DNA of 64,000 nucleotides, taken from NCBI GenBank assembly GCA_000733415.1, contig KL662192.1, positions 557,152 to 621,151 on the forward strand, written 5' to 3'. The notes under the pieces are model-generated. The model saw only the letters and a list, made by a program, of their open reading frames with translations. It was not told the origin of the DNA and made no database searches. Source of the DNA: [Leptolyngbya] sp. JSC-1 (lineage in GTDB: Bacteria; Cyanobacteriota; Cyanobacteriia; Elainellales; Elainellaceae). Positions 1 to 7,308 of the stretch are shown here, in pieces (within the stretch, counting starts at the first letter, position 1; each line of letters starts with the position of its first letter). Position numbers and translations under genes: made by a program.

Positions 1-142
1 AAATTTAGCCACCCCGCCAAGCACAGCGCAGGATGGCTAAGGAGTGTTAAAATACTCCACTAGCCTCCCAGACTGCTTGCGACAGTCGAAGGGGTTAGTC
101 GCCCTGGTGCTGCGTCAACAGCTAGGGGCGACGGCTAAATTT
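1..142. ncRNA. Candidate structured non-coding RNA or palindromic element
   Basis: Seen in sequence: a perfect 10-bp terminal inverted repeat (AAATTTAGCC at 1-10 with GGCTAAATTT at 133-142) encloses nested helices. ACCCC 11-15 can pair with GGGGT 91-95. GGCTA 35-39 pairs with TAGCC 61-65 around a GGAGT/ACTCC hairpin (41-45/54-58). GACTG 71-75 pairs with CAGTC 83-87. TCGCCC 99-104 pairs with GGGCGA 126-131 around GCTG/CAGC. All helices are mutually compatible, giving a multibranched fold. No open reading frame covers it and no gene lies downstream in the + direction. It may be a small RNA or a mobile palindromic element. I do not recognise the family, and the strand is undetermined. It touches the window edge and may extend left. 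Confidence 0.45.
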
Positions 143-290
143 TTGGGTAGCCGGATTGTGCCCAGAGAAGCAACAATCTTAATCTGATACATTACCGAGA
201 TTGCGCCCCAAATGCAACCGGATCAAGAAAATTTATTGAGCGGTGATATCAATTCATCAGGATGCACAGAATTGGCACCTGCTATTTCCC

Positions 291-447
291 GGTTCCCCCC
301 TCCCCCCTCCCCTGCGGGAAGGCTAATAAAAAGGGGGAACCATAGGCGAAACCTGTGCGCAGCACATACCAACCGTGGTTTGAAGTCCCCCTTCATAAGG
401 AGTTTAGGGGGATTGTAGCCCTGCGGGCAGCTCAGAAAAGGGGGATT
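291..447. repeat. Dispersed repeat family 1, copy 1
   Basis: This non-coding stretch shares blocks with 41803-41936: a gggggaacc-(a/g)taggcg block, agcac-ta-ccaacc, ttgaagtccc, then gggggatt-tagccctgcgggca and ctcagaaaagggggat. Short C-runs and G-runs at both ends make it partly self-complementary. The order of blocks is the same in both copies, so this is a diverged interspersed repeat and not chance composition. Short frames across it are not gene-like. The rest of 143-506 shows nothing else recognisable. Confidence 0.7.
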
Positions 448-506
448 GTGCGATGCACACGCTGCGCGAACAAACCCAAGCCCAGTGATCCACAGTGCAT
501 CCGGGG

Positions 507-1595
507 TCAGCTCTCGTTTGGAACCAGCATTCGTCCTTTATATTCAGGTTGATTCCCTGTTTGATTATCCGCATTGTATTGCTGCAAAATCATCTGACCA
601 ATCGTTCTGGCTTCTCCCTGTTTCACCAGCGCCACACATGCCCCGCCAAAGCCGGCTCCTGTTAGCCTTGCACCCCAGACGGCAGGTGTGTTTTGCAGCA
701 GGTCTACCAGGTGATCGAGACCGGCAACAGACACTTCGTAATCATCACGCAAACTTTGATGCGAAGCATTCATCAGTTCGCCAAAGCGCTGGGCCGAAAC
801 GCCCTGGCTCACCTCCAGAACGCGGTTATTTTCGGTAATTACATGACGGGCGCGTTGTTGCAGTGGGGATGGTAACGTTGCCACTTGGTTGACATCCGTG
901 ACATCTCTCAAAGCTGGAACCTTCAGAATTTGGGCGGCGGCTTCGCATTCGGCTCGGCGCTGATTGTAGCCACTGTCAGCCAGGGTGCGAGGAATGCCGC
1001 TATCGATCACCAGAATCTCGCTCTCTGCCGGTAAGGGCAACAGCTGCCGTTCTAGCGTGCGCGTATCGAGAAACAGTAAATGCTTGGTATCCGCTAGGCT
1101 GGCCGCCATTTGATCCATAATGCCGCACTGCACGCCTGCATACTCAATCTCAGCCTGTTGCCCCAGTTGCGCTAACTGCACCGGATCGAGATCCAGCTCC
1201 AGCAGCGACCGCAGCGCTTTCAGCGTCGCAATTTCCAAAGCCGCACTGCTCGATAAGCCAGACCCGATCGGAACCGTAGAGGTGACTAGAACATTCAATG
1301 GCGGCACCTTATGACCCAATTTTTCTAACACCTGAATGCAGCCGAAGATGTAGCGGCCAAAGCCAGAGGAAACCGGATCGTTGGGAGCCACATCCACCTG
1401 TGCTGCTAGTTCAACTGAGTAGAAGTGGTGACGCGGGTTTGGGCTAATGCCGATATACACCGTGGTTTGTTGGGGAATGGCGGTTGGCAACACAAAGCCA
1501 TCGTTGTAGTCGGTGTGCTCGCCCAGCAGGTTGACTCGTCCGGGAGCGCTGGCCCATACCTCAGGGGAGTCGTTAAAAATTTGCTGAAAATCCAT
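507..1595 (-). CDS. galK: Galactokinase
   Basis: ATP-dependent phosphorylation of alpha-D-galactose to galactose 1-phosphate, the entry step of the Leloir pathway, in the cytoplasm. The 362-residue product has the galactokinase signature GRVNLLGEHTDYNDGFVLP near the N terminus, the GHMP-kinase ATP loop PIGSGLSSSAA around residues 107-117, CGIMDQMAA in the middle, and the C-terminal GHMP motif LTGAGFGGAC. The chosen ATG at 1595 is preceded by TCTGGAG at ribosome-binding distance; the frame is open further upstream but only inside the preceding gene. It starts 2 bp after the stop of the M24-like gene, so the two are probably co-transcribed. No galT or galE is nearby. Length is close to the usual 380-390 residues. 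Confidence 0.93.
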   Translation of the reverse strand: MDFQQIFNDSPEVWASAPGRVNLLGEHTDYNDGFVLPTAIPQQTTVYIGISPNPRHHFYSVELAAQVDVAPNDPVSSGFGRYIFGCIQVLEKLGHKVPPLNVLVTSTVPIGSGLSSSAALEIATLKALRSLLELDLDPVQLAQLGQQAEIEYAGVQCGIMDQMAASLADTKHLLFLDTRTLERQLLPLPAESEILVIDSGIPRTLADSGYNQRRAECEAAAQILKVPALRDVTDVNQVATLPSPLQQRARHVITENNRVLEVSQGVSAQRFGELMNASHQSLRDDYEVSVAGLDHLVDLLQNTPAVWGARLTGAGFGGACVALVKQGEARTIGQMILQQYNADNQTGNQPEYKGRMLVPNES

Positions 1596-1597
1596 GA

Positions 1598-2701
1598 TTA
1601 GCGCTCCAGAGGTAGCGGTCGCAAACGTCCGGCAATTTCGACAGCAGGCCAAGTCGGATCAAAGGTAAGATTCTCCAGGCTGCCATCCGCCAACAGCACA
1701 AACGTATCTTCGATTTTAGCTCCGGCTAAACTGGGATTCCAGGCCATTGCCATATTAGCTGTCAGGATCTCTAAGCAGGTGGGAGTGGCGATCACTTCGC
1801 GTGATAAATAGCCCGTCGTGCCACCTTGATGATGTTCTTGAATCACATCCGGATAGCCCAATCTCTGGTAAGCCTGAGCCAACACCTCATACACCTGACT
1901 CAACGCAGTTCCGGGCCGCGCCTGATTCAGACAGGCTGCCTCTATTTGCTGTACCTGATGATGCAGATCGGCCTCAACTGGCGTCAGGGAGCCAAAACAC
2001 ACAAATCGGGTGAGATTGGCGTACAAGCCATAGCCCCGCGCACAGAAGACCAGCATGGCAACGCGACCCAGCGGCTCCTGAGTCGGAATTGGATGGCGAT
2101 AGCGAGGCAGACGTTTTTCTCCAGCCACTAAGGTGAGAGCCGGATGTAGCCCTCGTGACCACAGGGCTTCTGCCCCGGCCCCCGCCAGTTGATATTCACT
2201 CCAGGATGGTTCTGCTGCCAACAGCACCTCGGTCATGGCTTCGCTGGCTAAGCGCCCCACTCGGCGATAGCGATCTAGCTCGTTGGGCAACAGGATGCGT
2301 TTATGCTGTACCAAAGTCGCAGGCAATGGCGATTCTGCAGCAGTAGGGCGATCGCTGATCAGCGTTCCGGCATCCGTAACTTTTTGAATAAACGTTTCTG
2401 TCGCGTCTGGATCGCTCCAGGGATGCACAAACAGCTTGTAGTGCTCAGCTAGCTCCGCTCCCAACTCCTCGTCTTGAAAGCGCTGAGCCTCAATTTCGTT
2501 GGTGAGAATCCAAGCCGAATCAAGCGTAACCAGCACCTCTGCCACTCCCGTTTCTGCCGCCAACAGCACCGTATGGCAGGCTCCTGCCGTGGCCCAAGCA
2601 AACCAATCGGTGCCGCGCAACCGTATCCCGGCGGCTTGGGTTTCTTGCAATGCCTGCCGCATTAACTGAAGTTTGTGCTGAATTTCCGAGGCCCGTGACA
2701 T
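1598..2701 (-). CDS. M24 (creatinase/aminopeptidase P fold) family protein, probably without the dimetal site
   Basis: The 367-residue protein has the two-domain layout of M24 peptidases: an N-terminal creatinase-like domain (about 1-135) and a C-terminal pita-bread domain. In the pita-bread domain the five metal ligands of true aminopeptidase P/prolidase enzymes are mostly absent. The first Asp is Val218, the second is Asn229 (in YANLTR), and the first Glu is Asn322 (in AWNPSL). The His in EHHQGG and the last Glu (IEDTF) remain. It is therefore unlikely to be a standard metallopeptidase; creatinase shows that this fold can act without metal. A longer frame begins at a TTG (2722), but the ATG at 2701 is preferred. 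It is tightly linked to galK downstream and to the small protein upstream. Confidence 0.75.
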   Translation of the reverse strand: MSRASEIQHKLQLMRQALQETQAAGIRLRGTDWFAWATAGACHTVLLAAETGVAEVLVTLDSAWILTNEIEAQRFQDEELGAELAEHYKLFVHPWSDPDATETFIQKVTDAGTLISDRPTAAESPLPATLVQHKRILLPNELDRYRRVGRLASEAMTEVLLAAEPSWSEYQLAGAGAEALWSRGLHPALTLVAGEKRLPRYRHPIPTQEPLGRVAMLVFCARGYGLYANLTRFVCFGSLTPVEADLHHQVQQIEAACLNQARPGTALSQVYEVLAQAYQRLGYPDVIQEHHQGGTTGYLSREVIATPTCLEILTANMAMAWNPSLAGAKIEDTFVLLADGSLENLTFDPTWPAVEIAGRLRPLPLER

Positions 2702-2718
2702 AGTGAACCAGCCCCCAA

Positions 2719-2955
2719 TCAAGCCTGGTCGTTTGGCGATTCCGAGGAGTTTTGAGAGGTTTCGGCTTTGGCTTGAGTTGGACGTTCAGTCGCTGCTGGG
2801 TTCACCTCACCGCCTTGAGCGTTATAGGGATAGCCTTCAGCGTCTCCAACTAGGTCCTGAGGATCGCTGGGAGTGGTGGCCGCAGAATCTAGCTCGCCGC
2901 TGTCATGGCTTTGCTTGATTCCGCTTCCTTTGTGGCTGGCATGTCCGCTACTCAT
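2719..2955 (-). CDS. Small hydrophilic, probably disordered protein
   Basis: A 78-residue protein rich in Ser, Gly, Ala, Asp, Glu and Pro, with few hydrophobic residues and no membrane segment. Composition suggests an intrinsically disordered protein. I do not recognise a family. The gene is supported by a strong ribosome-binding site (AGGAGAC, 4 bases before the ATG) and by position: it ends just before the M24-like gene on the same strand. It may be a stress-related small protein, but nothing in the sequence proves that. Confidence 0.6.
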   Translation of the reverse strand: MSSGHASHKGSGIKQSHDSGELDSAATTPSDPQDLVGDAEGYPYNAQGGEVNPAATERPTQAKAETSQNSSESPNDQA

Positions 2956-3220
2956 GATTGTCTCCTATTGCGATAGGTTCTTGGCCAATATCAAATCCGA
3001 TTTAATGCCCATATCTATTTGTGTACAGGCTGTGTACGGGCGGTATTTTCTGTGGAATGGCTATGCCTATCGAACCATTCCTAGGAAACTGACGGCTGAT
3101 CAACCGAATTTGACATCGTCTTTTCATTCAAACCCAAATCACCACACCTTACCTCATCCTTCCAGAACATCCTAGGGATGACCGAGATGACGTTTATATT
3201 AATTACACTTGTGTTTACTG

Positions 3221-4216
3221 TTACGGCTTGAGGGCAATATGGGGAGCAACAACAGTTGGAAAGCGTTCAAAATTGCGTCTGACCCAGTCCATTCCCACTT
3301 CGTTGTTTAATTTGATTCGCTGAGGTGTGTTGGCATAAATTTTTCCTAAAATCTGAGCGTCCTGCTCTACAACAACATCAATCAACTTCAGCAAATTTCG
3401 TTTCAATAAATGGGCAAGGAGTGAATGGGCCTGCATATACAGCAAGATAAAAACACGAGACTGATGCTCAAATTCTGGAACATAGAAATGACATTCCTTC
3501 AGACTCAAAAGCTGATTGTCTCCATGCATTAGCCCCATAAAGGGAAAGAAGTTTTCTAGGTGGGCTTCCAGGACTTTAGGCAGCGCGAGCTGGGCTGGAT
3601 TTCTGAGTATGTCGCGTAGGGTTGGTGGTTTGCGGGGTTGGGCTAGATACGCATGGGAATGAAAGCCTTCATCGGTAAACTGTTTCACCTGCACCGATTC
3701 GATCTCAAATAGTTCTCGATGCGTACCGTTTTGATGGTTGTAATCGTGCATATTCAGCAGCAAACTCAGGAAGTCGGTAGCAATGCTTTGTTCTCCCGTG
3801 ACGCCGATAAACTCGTACTCAGCTGCAATCTCGTTCATAATCGATGGAATTGGCAACTTTGGCTCATGCCCACCATAGGACCAGATCAAATCTCCCTGAA
3901 CGATCAGTTCTAATGGTTGCAGGAGTGGTTGTGTAGATTTATTCGACCCTGGTAGAACAGTACAGCCATCCCGATCGAATTCCAAAGCATGGAAGGGACA
4001 AGCCACAGCGCTACTGCCATCAGCTCGCGGCACACACCAGCCTTCGGAGAGCATCGCACCCATGTGAGGACAGGCATTTGGCAACGCTGTAATTTCACCA
4101 TTTCGATCCTGCCAAATCACATAATCTTGACCCAACAGCGAAAATTTCTGCGGCTGATTGAGCTTCAGCATCGAACGATGGGCCAACAGCCAAGGTGCAC
4201 CTCGCAATTGCTGCAT
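3221..4216 (-). CDS. Rieske non-haem iron oxygenase, terminal component
   Basis: A 331-residue aromatic-ring-hydroxylating-type oxygenase. The N-terminal Rieske domain binds a [2Fe-2S] cluster through Cys49-Pro-His51 and Cys73-Pro-Phe-His76. The C-terminal catalytic domain carries the mononuclear-iron pattern N155-x2-D158-x2-H161-x4-H166, as in phthalate/vanillate-type oxygenases. Such enzymes hydroxylate or demethylate small aromatic or cyclic substrates using electrons from a reductase; no reductase gene lies next to it, so a general ferredoxin may serve. It is transcribed divergently from a TetR regulator, with an operator-like palindrome 21 bp upstream of the ATG. The substrate cannot be deduced. 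Confidence 0.88.
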   Translation of the reverse strand: MQQLRGAPWLLAHRSMLKLNQPQKFSLLGQDYVIWQDRNGEITALPNACPHMGAMLSEGWCVPRADGSSAVACPFHALEFDRDGCTVLPGSNKSTQPLLQPLELIVQGDLIWSYGGHEPKLPIPSIMNEIAAEYEFIGVTGEQSIATDFLSLLLNMHDYNHQNGTHRELFEIESVQVKQFTDEGFHSHAYLAQPRKPPTLRDILRNPAQLALPKVLEAHLENFFPFMGLMHGDNQLLSLKECHFYVPEFEHQSRVFILLYMQAHSLLAHLLKRNLLKLIDVVVEQDAQILGKIYANTPQRIKLNNEVGMDWVRRNFERFPTVVAPHIALKP

Positions 4217-4236
4217 AACTGCTTAAGATTTTACTT

Positions 4237-4254
4237 ACTGATTAATTAGTCAGT
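4237..4254. promoter_or_regulatory. Probable TetR operator
   Basis: ACTGATTAATTAGTCAGT is an 18-bp palindrome with a single mismatched symmetric pair. It lies between the divergent Rieske oxygenase (start 4216) and TetR regulator (start 4345) genes, the usual place for a TetR operator controlling both. Binding by the neighbouring regulator is inferred. Confidence 0.6.
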
Positions 4255-4344
4255 TTACAAAGACTTGGCCCTAGCGTCAATTGCAAGGTTGAAAAATCTT
4301 CCACTTGAGTCGCCTTCTGGTATGATTAGAAGACTAAGAAAAAA

Positions 4345-5007
4345 TTGCGAACTGCCGTGGTTCGACCGAAAAAACGAGTTGCCAAATCCATCCGCGCCAA
4401 TCGCGATGCCGAGTTGACTCAACGGCAAATTTTGGACGCTGCCGAGCAGGAATTTGCCCGCCACGGCCTTAAGGGAGCGCGGATGAGCGCCATTGCTGAC
4501 CGAGCACAAGTTACAACCGCCACGCTGCACTACTATTTTGAGACGAAGGAAAACTTGTACAAAGCGGTGCTGCAACGTCCGGTGGATCAAATCCAAACCA
4601 CGCTGGGGCAATTGAACCTCGACGGTTTATCCCCTGAAGCAGCCCTGAAGCAAATCATTCGGATTGCCATTACCAGCGAAGCTGAGAATCCGCAGCGCCA
4701 AATGCTGTGGTTTCAAGAAGCGAGCCAGAACCAAGGCGGCTATTTCAAAGAATGCAATGTTTTGAGTTTGCACGCCCACTTACTCAAGGTGCTAGAAGAA
4801 GGAATCGCTGAAGGATGTTTTCGTCCGCTCAAGCCATTTCTGGCCTTGACTCATATCCTGAGTGTTTGCCTGTTCTACTTCACTGTCCACGAAAACTGGA
4901 AGCATCTCACGCCAGAGGTGGATCGGCTCAGTCCAGACCAGATCGAGGAACATACCGAAGCAGCAATCGCGTTTATTTTAGCTGCGGTGAAGCGAACCGC
5001 CGACTGA
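4345..5007 (+). CDS. TetR family transcriptional regulator
   Basis: A 220-residue one-component repressor. Residues about 24-70 form the TetR DNA-binding domain: TQRQILDAAEQEFARHG, then ADRAQVTTATLHYYFETKENLY, which contains the classic helix-turn-helix recognition helix. The rest is an all-helical ligand-binding and dimerisation domain. The first in-frame start is TTG at 4345; GTG at 4357 is an alternative, and no strong ribosome-binding site decides. It is divergent to the Rieske oxygenase and probably represses it until a substrate-like ligand binds. Confidence 0.85.
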   Translation: MRTAVVRPKKRVAKSIRANRDAELTQRQILDAAEQEFARHGLKGARMSAIADRAQVTTATLHYYFETKENLYKAVLQRPVDQIQTTLGQLNLDGLSPEAALKQIIRIAITSEAENPQRQMLWFQEASQNQGGYFKECNVLSLHAHLLKVLEEGIAEGCFRPLKPFLALTHILSVCLFYFTVHENWKHLTPEVDRLSPDQIEEHTEAAIAFILAAVKRTAD

Positions 5008-5194
5008 ATGAACCAAGGCCGTTGACGCCAGCCACGGTATTCGCGGCACTCAAAGCAGCCGATGCTGAAGGACGGCGACGCGCCCATGAAAGCCAATAGG
5101 TGAGCCAGATAATCACGGAGGCAGGCTAGAAAGCCCTGCTTAATTGGCATTGTCATGGTAACGACATCAGAGATCAAACGAGTGATTTATGTCG

Positions 5195-5490
5195 TTACTC
5201 TCTGGTCTTCAAAACGGCAATCAGATCCAAACGATCACACTGTCGTCGCACCAGCAAACCAGAGGCTAGAGCGGCAATGACAATCACAATCAGAGCAAAG
5301 GCATAGCTGAATTTAGTAACAATCAGCGGAAAGCGATAAAGTTCCGTGTTATACGCTAGCGCTAACAAAGCAGCGATGCCATAGCCAGGCAGGCAACCCA
5401 GAGGAATAGCCGCAACCGTGAGTACGGCTTGTTCGCCCAACAGCACTACCGCAATTTCAGCTCGATTGAAGCCAATGATCCGTAACATTG
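5195..5490 (-). pseudogene. Remnant of a DevC/FtsX-type ABC permease
   Basis: Only the last ~98 residues of an FtsX-like permease (MacB/DevC type) remain, from LRIIGFNRAEIA to the typical ending RLDLIAVLKTRE, with two predicted membrane helices. The intact family is about 380-390 residues, so the N-terminal three quarters, including the first membrane helix and periplasmic domain, is gone. The frame continues upstream to an ATG at 5557, but those ~23 residues look unrelated to the family. No matching ATPase (DevA) or fusion protein (DevB) lies nearby. Confidence 0.75.
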
Positions 5491-5624
5491 CCCCATTCTG
5501 ACAGAATGATTCACGGCCCGGTTCTTTCCATCGCCATGAAGGAGTAGACTTACTCACTTACTATTTGAGCGAAAAACTATGAGGAACTTGTGAGGTAAAG
5601 TTATGATCGGATTTTAATTTGCTG

Positions 5625-5642
5625 TATTACCATATGGTTATA
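5625..5642. promoter_or_regulatory. Probable ArsR-family (BigR/SqrR-like) operator
   Basis: TATTACCATATGGTTATA is an imperfect 18-bp palindrome (one symmetric pair mismatched) centred on CATATG, 42 bp before the start codon of the persulfide-dioxygenase-like gene. ArsR-type sulfide sensors bind AT-rich palindromes at such positions, and an ArsR gene lies 1 kb downstream. Assignment is inferred. Confidence 0.5.
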
Positions 5643-5684
5643 CTTTAGACAGACAAGATTGTTTGACATGGGAGTGAAATCACC

Positions 5685-6407
5685 ATGCTATTTCGTCAAC
5701 TTTTTGACCAAGATACTGGAACCTACACCTATCTGATTGCCGATACCAAAACACAGGCAGCTGTTTTGGTTGATCCTGTAGTTGAGCGAACCGAGCGTGA
5801 TTTGAAGCTGATCAACGAACTGGGTTTGACGCTGCGCTACTGTCTAGAAACCCATATTCATGCGGATCACATTACTGGAACCGGAAAACTGCGAGAGCTG
5901 ACAGGTTGCCAAAGTATTGTCCCGGAACATGCTCATGCGACCTGTGCCGATCGCTTTATCCAGGATGGCGAAACATTACAAATCGGCGATGTGCAAATTA
6001 AAGCAATTGCCACACCAGGTCATACCGATAGTCACATCGCCTATCTGATTGACCACGAACGAGTACTAACAGGTGATGCACTCTTGATTCGCGGCTGTGG
6101 TCGCACTGACTTTCAAAGTGGTGACGCAGGGGTCCTGTATGACTCTGTGACTCAACGATTGTTTAGCCTACCTGATGAAACGTTGGTTTATCCGGGACAC
6201 GACTATCGCGGACAGACCGTGTCTACAATCGGTGAAGAAAAGCGGTGGAATCCTCGATTTGTTCAGCAACTTGGCGAATCATCTGCATTTAAAGATCGGT
6301 CTAGTTTCATCGAGTTTATGAACAACCTGAAGTTGCCAGATCCAAAAAGAATGATGGAAGCAGTTCCGGCAAACGAGCTTTGTGGTCGAGTCAGTGTAGA
6401 AGCCTAA
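5685..6407 (+). CDS. MBL-fold persulfide dioxygenase (ETHE1/Blh-like)
   Basis: A 240-residue metallo-beta-lactamase-fold protein. It has the motif T-H57-I-H59-A-D61-H62, then PGH113TDSH, D131 in LTGDALLIRGCGRTDF, and YPGH172DY, the set typical of ETHE1-type sulfur dioxygenases. The ending PDPKRMMEAVPANELCG is also family-typical, so the gene is complete. These mononuclear Fe(II) enzymes oxidise glutathione persulfide to sulfite in sulfide detoxification. It is followed 3 bp later by a decayed DUF6691 gene and then by an ArsR regulator, the gene set of BigR/SqrR-controlled sulfide-response operons. Confidence 0.88.
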   Translation: MLFRQLFDQDTGTYTYLIADTKTQAAVLVDPVVERTERDLKLINELGLTLRYCLETHIHADHITGTGKLRELTGCQSIVPEHAHATCADRFIQDGETLQIGDVQIKAIATPGHTDSHIAYLIDHERVLTGDALLIRGCGRTDFQSGDAGVLYDSVTQRLFSLPDETLVYPGHDYRGQTVSTIGEEKRWNPRFVQQLGESSAFKDRSSFIEFMNNLKLPDPKRMMEAVPANELCGRVSVEA

Positions 6408-6410
6408 ACT

Positions 6411-6677
6411 AAGAAAAAGATCGACGTGCCTCTGATTGTAGGATCTGCGATCTTCGGTATGGGTTGGGGCATTGCTGGAAGTGTCCTGGCCCCGGTATTA
6501 CAGCTTTAATACTGGTTTAATACTGGTTTAATACTGGGCAGTTGGAATCCAGTTTTATTTGTTGTGGCAATGATTGCAGGCTCGCTGACTTACCAATGGT
6601 ATTCAACCCATCGGTATTCAATCCATCGCCGCGATCGTTCCAACTCTGTTTCATCCAAGTTACAAAAACATCGATAA
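6411..6677 (+). pseudogene. Decayed DUF6691 (YeeE/YedE-like) sulfur-transport gene
   Basis: The reading frame begins KKKIDVPLIVGSAIFGMGWG, which matches the second half of DUF6691 membrane proteins, meets a stop at 6507, and resumes in the same frame with GSWNPVLFVVAMIAGSL, another family block. Between them lie three copies of an 11-bp unit (tttaatactgg, about 6505-6538) in place of the conserved FCPGP region. The N-terminal half is missing. It sits between the persulfide-dioxygenase and ArsR genes, where functional DUF6691 genes occur in related operons. Confidence 0.7.
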
Positions 6678-6702
6678 ATCCGAATCAGTTGAGTGGGCTG
6701 AA

Positions 6703-7068
6703 ATGTTTGACCAAAATATGTTGTCAGCTTCACCTGCGGCTCTAGCTCCGGTCGCCAATTATTTCAAAGTGCTGTCTGAAGTGAGCCGTCTTCAGGTTTT
6801 ATGTAGCCTTAAATCAGGAGCCAAAAACGTGACTGAAATCATGGAAGCAACCGGCTTGGGGCAAGCCAATGTTTCCAAACATCTCAAAATCCTGGCGCAG
6901 GCTGGTATGGTGACACGCCAACCCCAGGGCGTGAGTGTTTATTACGAAATTACTGATCCACTAATTTTTGAGTTATGTGACCTGGTTTGTGATCGGCTTT
7001 CAACTCATCTGGACATCCAATCGCAGCAGTTGAGACAGCTTCAAGAATTACGCCACAACAAAAGTTAG
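6703..7068 (+). CDS. ArsR family regulator, likely a reactive-sulfur (BigR/SqrR-like) or metal sensor
   Basis: A 121-residue winged-helix repressor: ALAPVANYFKVLSEVSRLQVL, then EATGLGQANVSKHLKILAQAGMV (recognition helix) and the wing RQPQGVSVYYEI. It lacks an obvious CxC metal box. Cys34 and Cys92/Cys96 could form a redox dithiol of the kind used by BigR and SqrR. Context with a persulfide dioxygenase and a DUF6691 remnant supports a sulfide/persulfide sensor. It probably autoregulates through the palindrome at 5625-5642. Confidence 0.85.
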   Translation: MFDQNMLSASPAALAPVANYFKVLSEVSRLQVLCSLKSGAKNVTEIMEATGLGQANVSKHLKILAQAGMVTRQPQGVSVYYEITDPLIFELCDLVCDRLSTHLDIQSQQLRQLQELRHNKS

Positions 7069-7133
7069 TCTTTGAATTGTTCGTATTCTTTATCTCTAGC
7101 TATTCAAGAGTGTTGACCGTGATAGTCAAACAA

Positions 7134-7180
7134 TTTGGATTTCCTTTTAGAGGATGGCCAAAAAGGTAGGGGAATCCAAA
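7134..7180 (+). terminator. Inverted repeat after the arsR-like gene
   Basis: TTTGGATTTCC (7134-7144) pairs with GGGAATCCAAA (7170-7180) to form an 11-bp stem with a ~25-base loop, 65 bp beyond the ArsR stop codon. No long T-run follows, so termination is uncertain; it may instead be a regulatory or repeat palindrome. Confidence 0.35.
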
Positions 7181-7308
7181 AGTATCCCTAAGTTAGATGT
7201 CTCTAGAGAGGGGAGACAGTTTAATAGATTAGCGCATAGATCAGCACTTGGCACGGCTATTGCTTGTCCAGGCTATGAAACAACGTCAGTTTAGAGGCAA
7301 AATCAATC

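Noticed and set aside
212..838. Rightward reading frames near the left end (about 65-130 codons)
   Set aside because: They lie on repeat family 1 or antisense to galactokinase, have no ribosome-binding site and no protein-family features.
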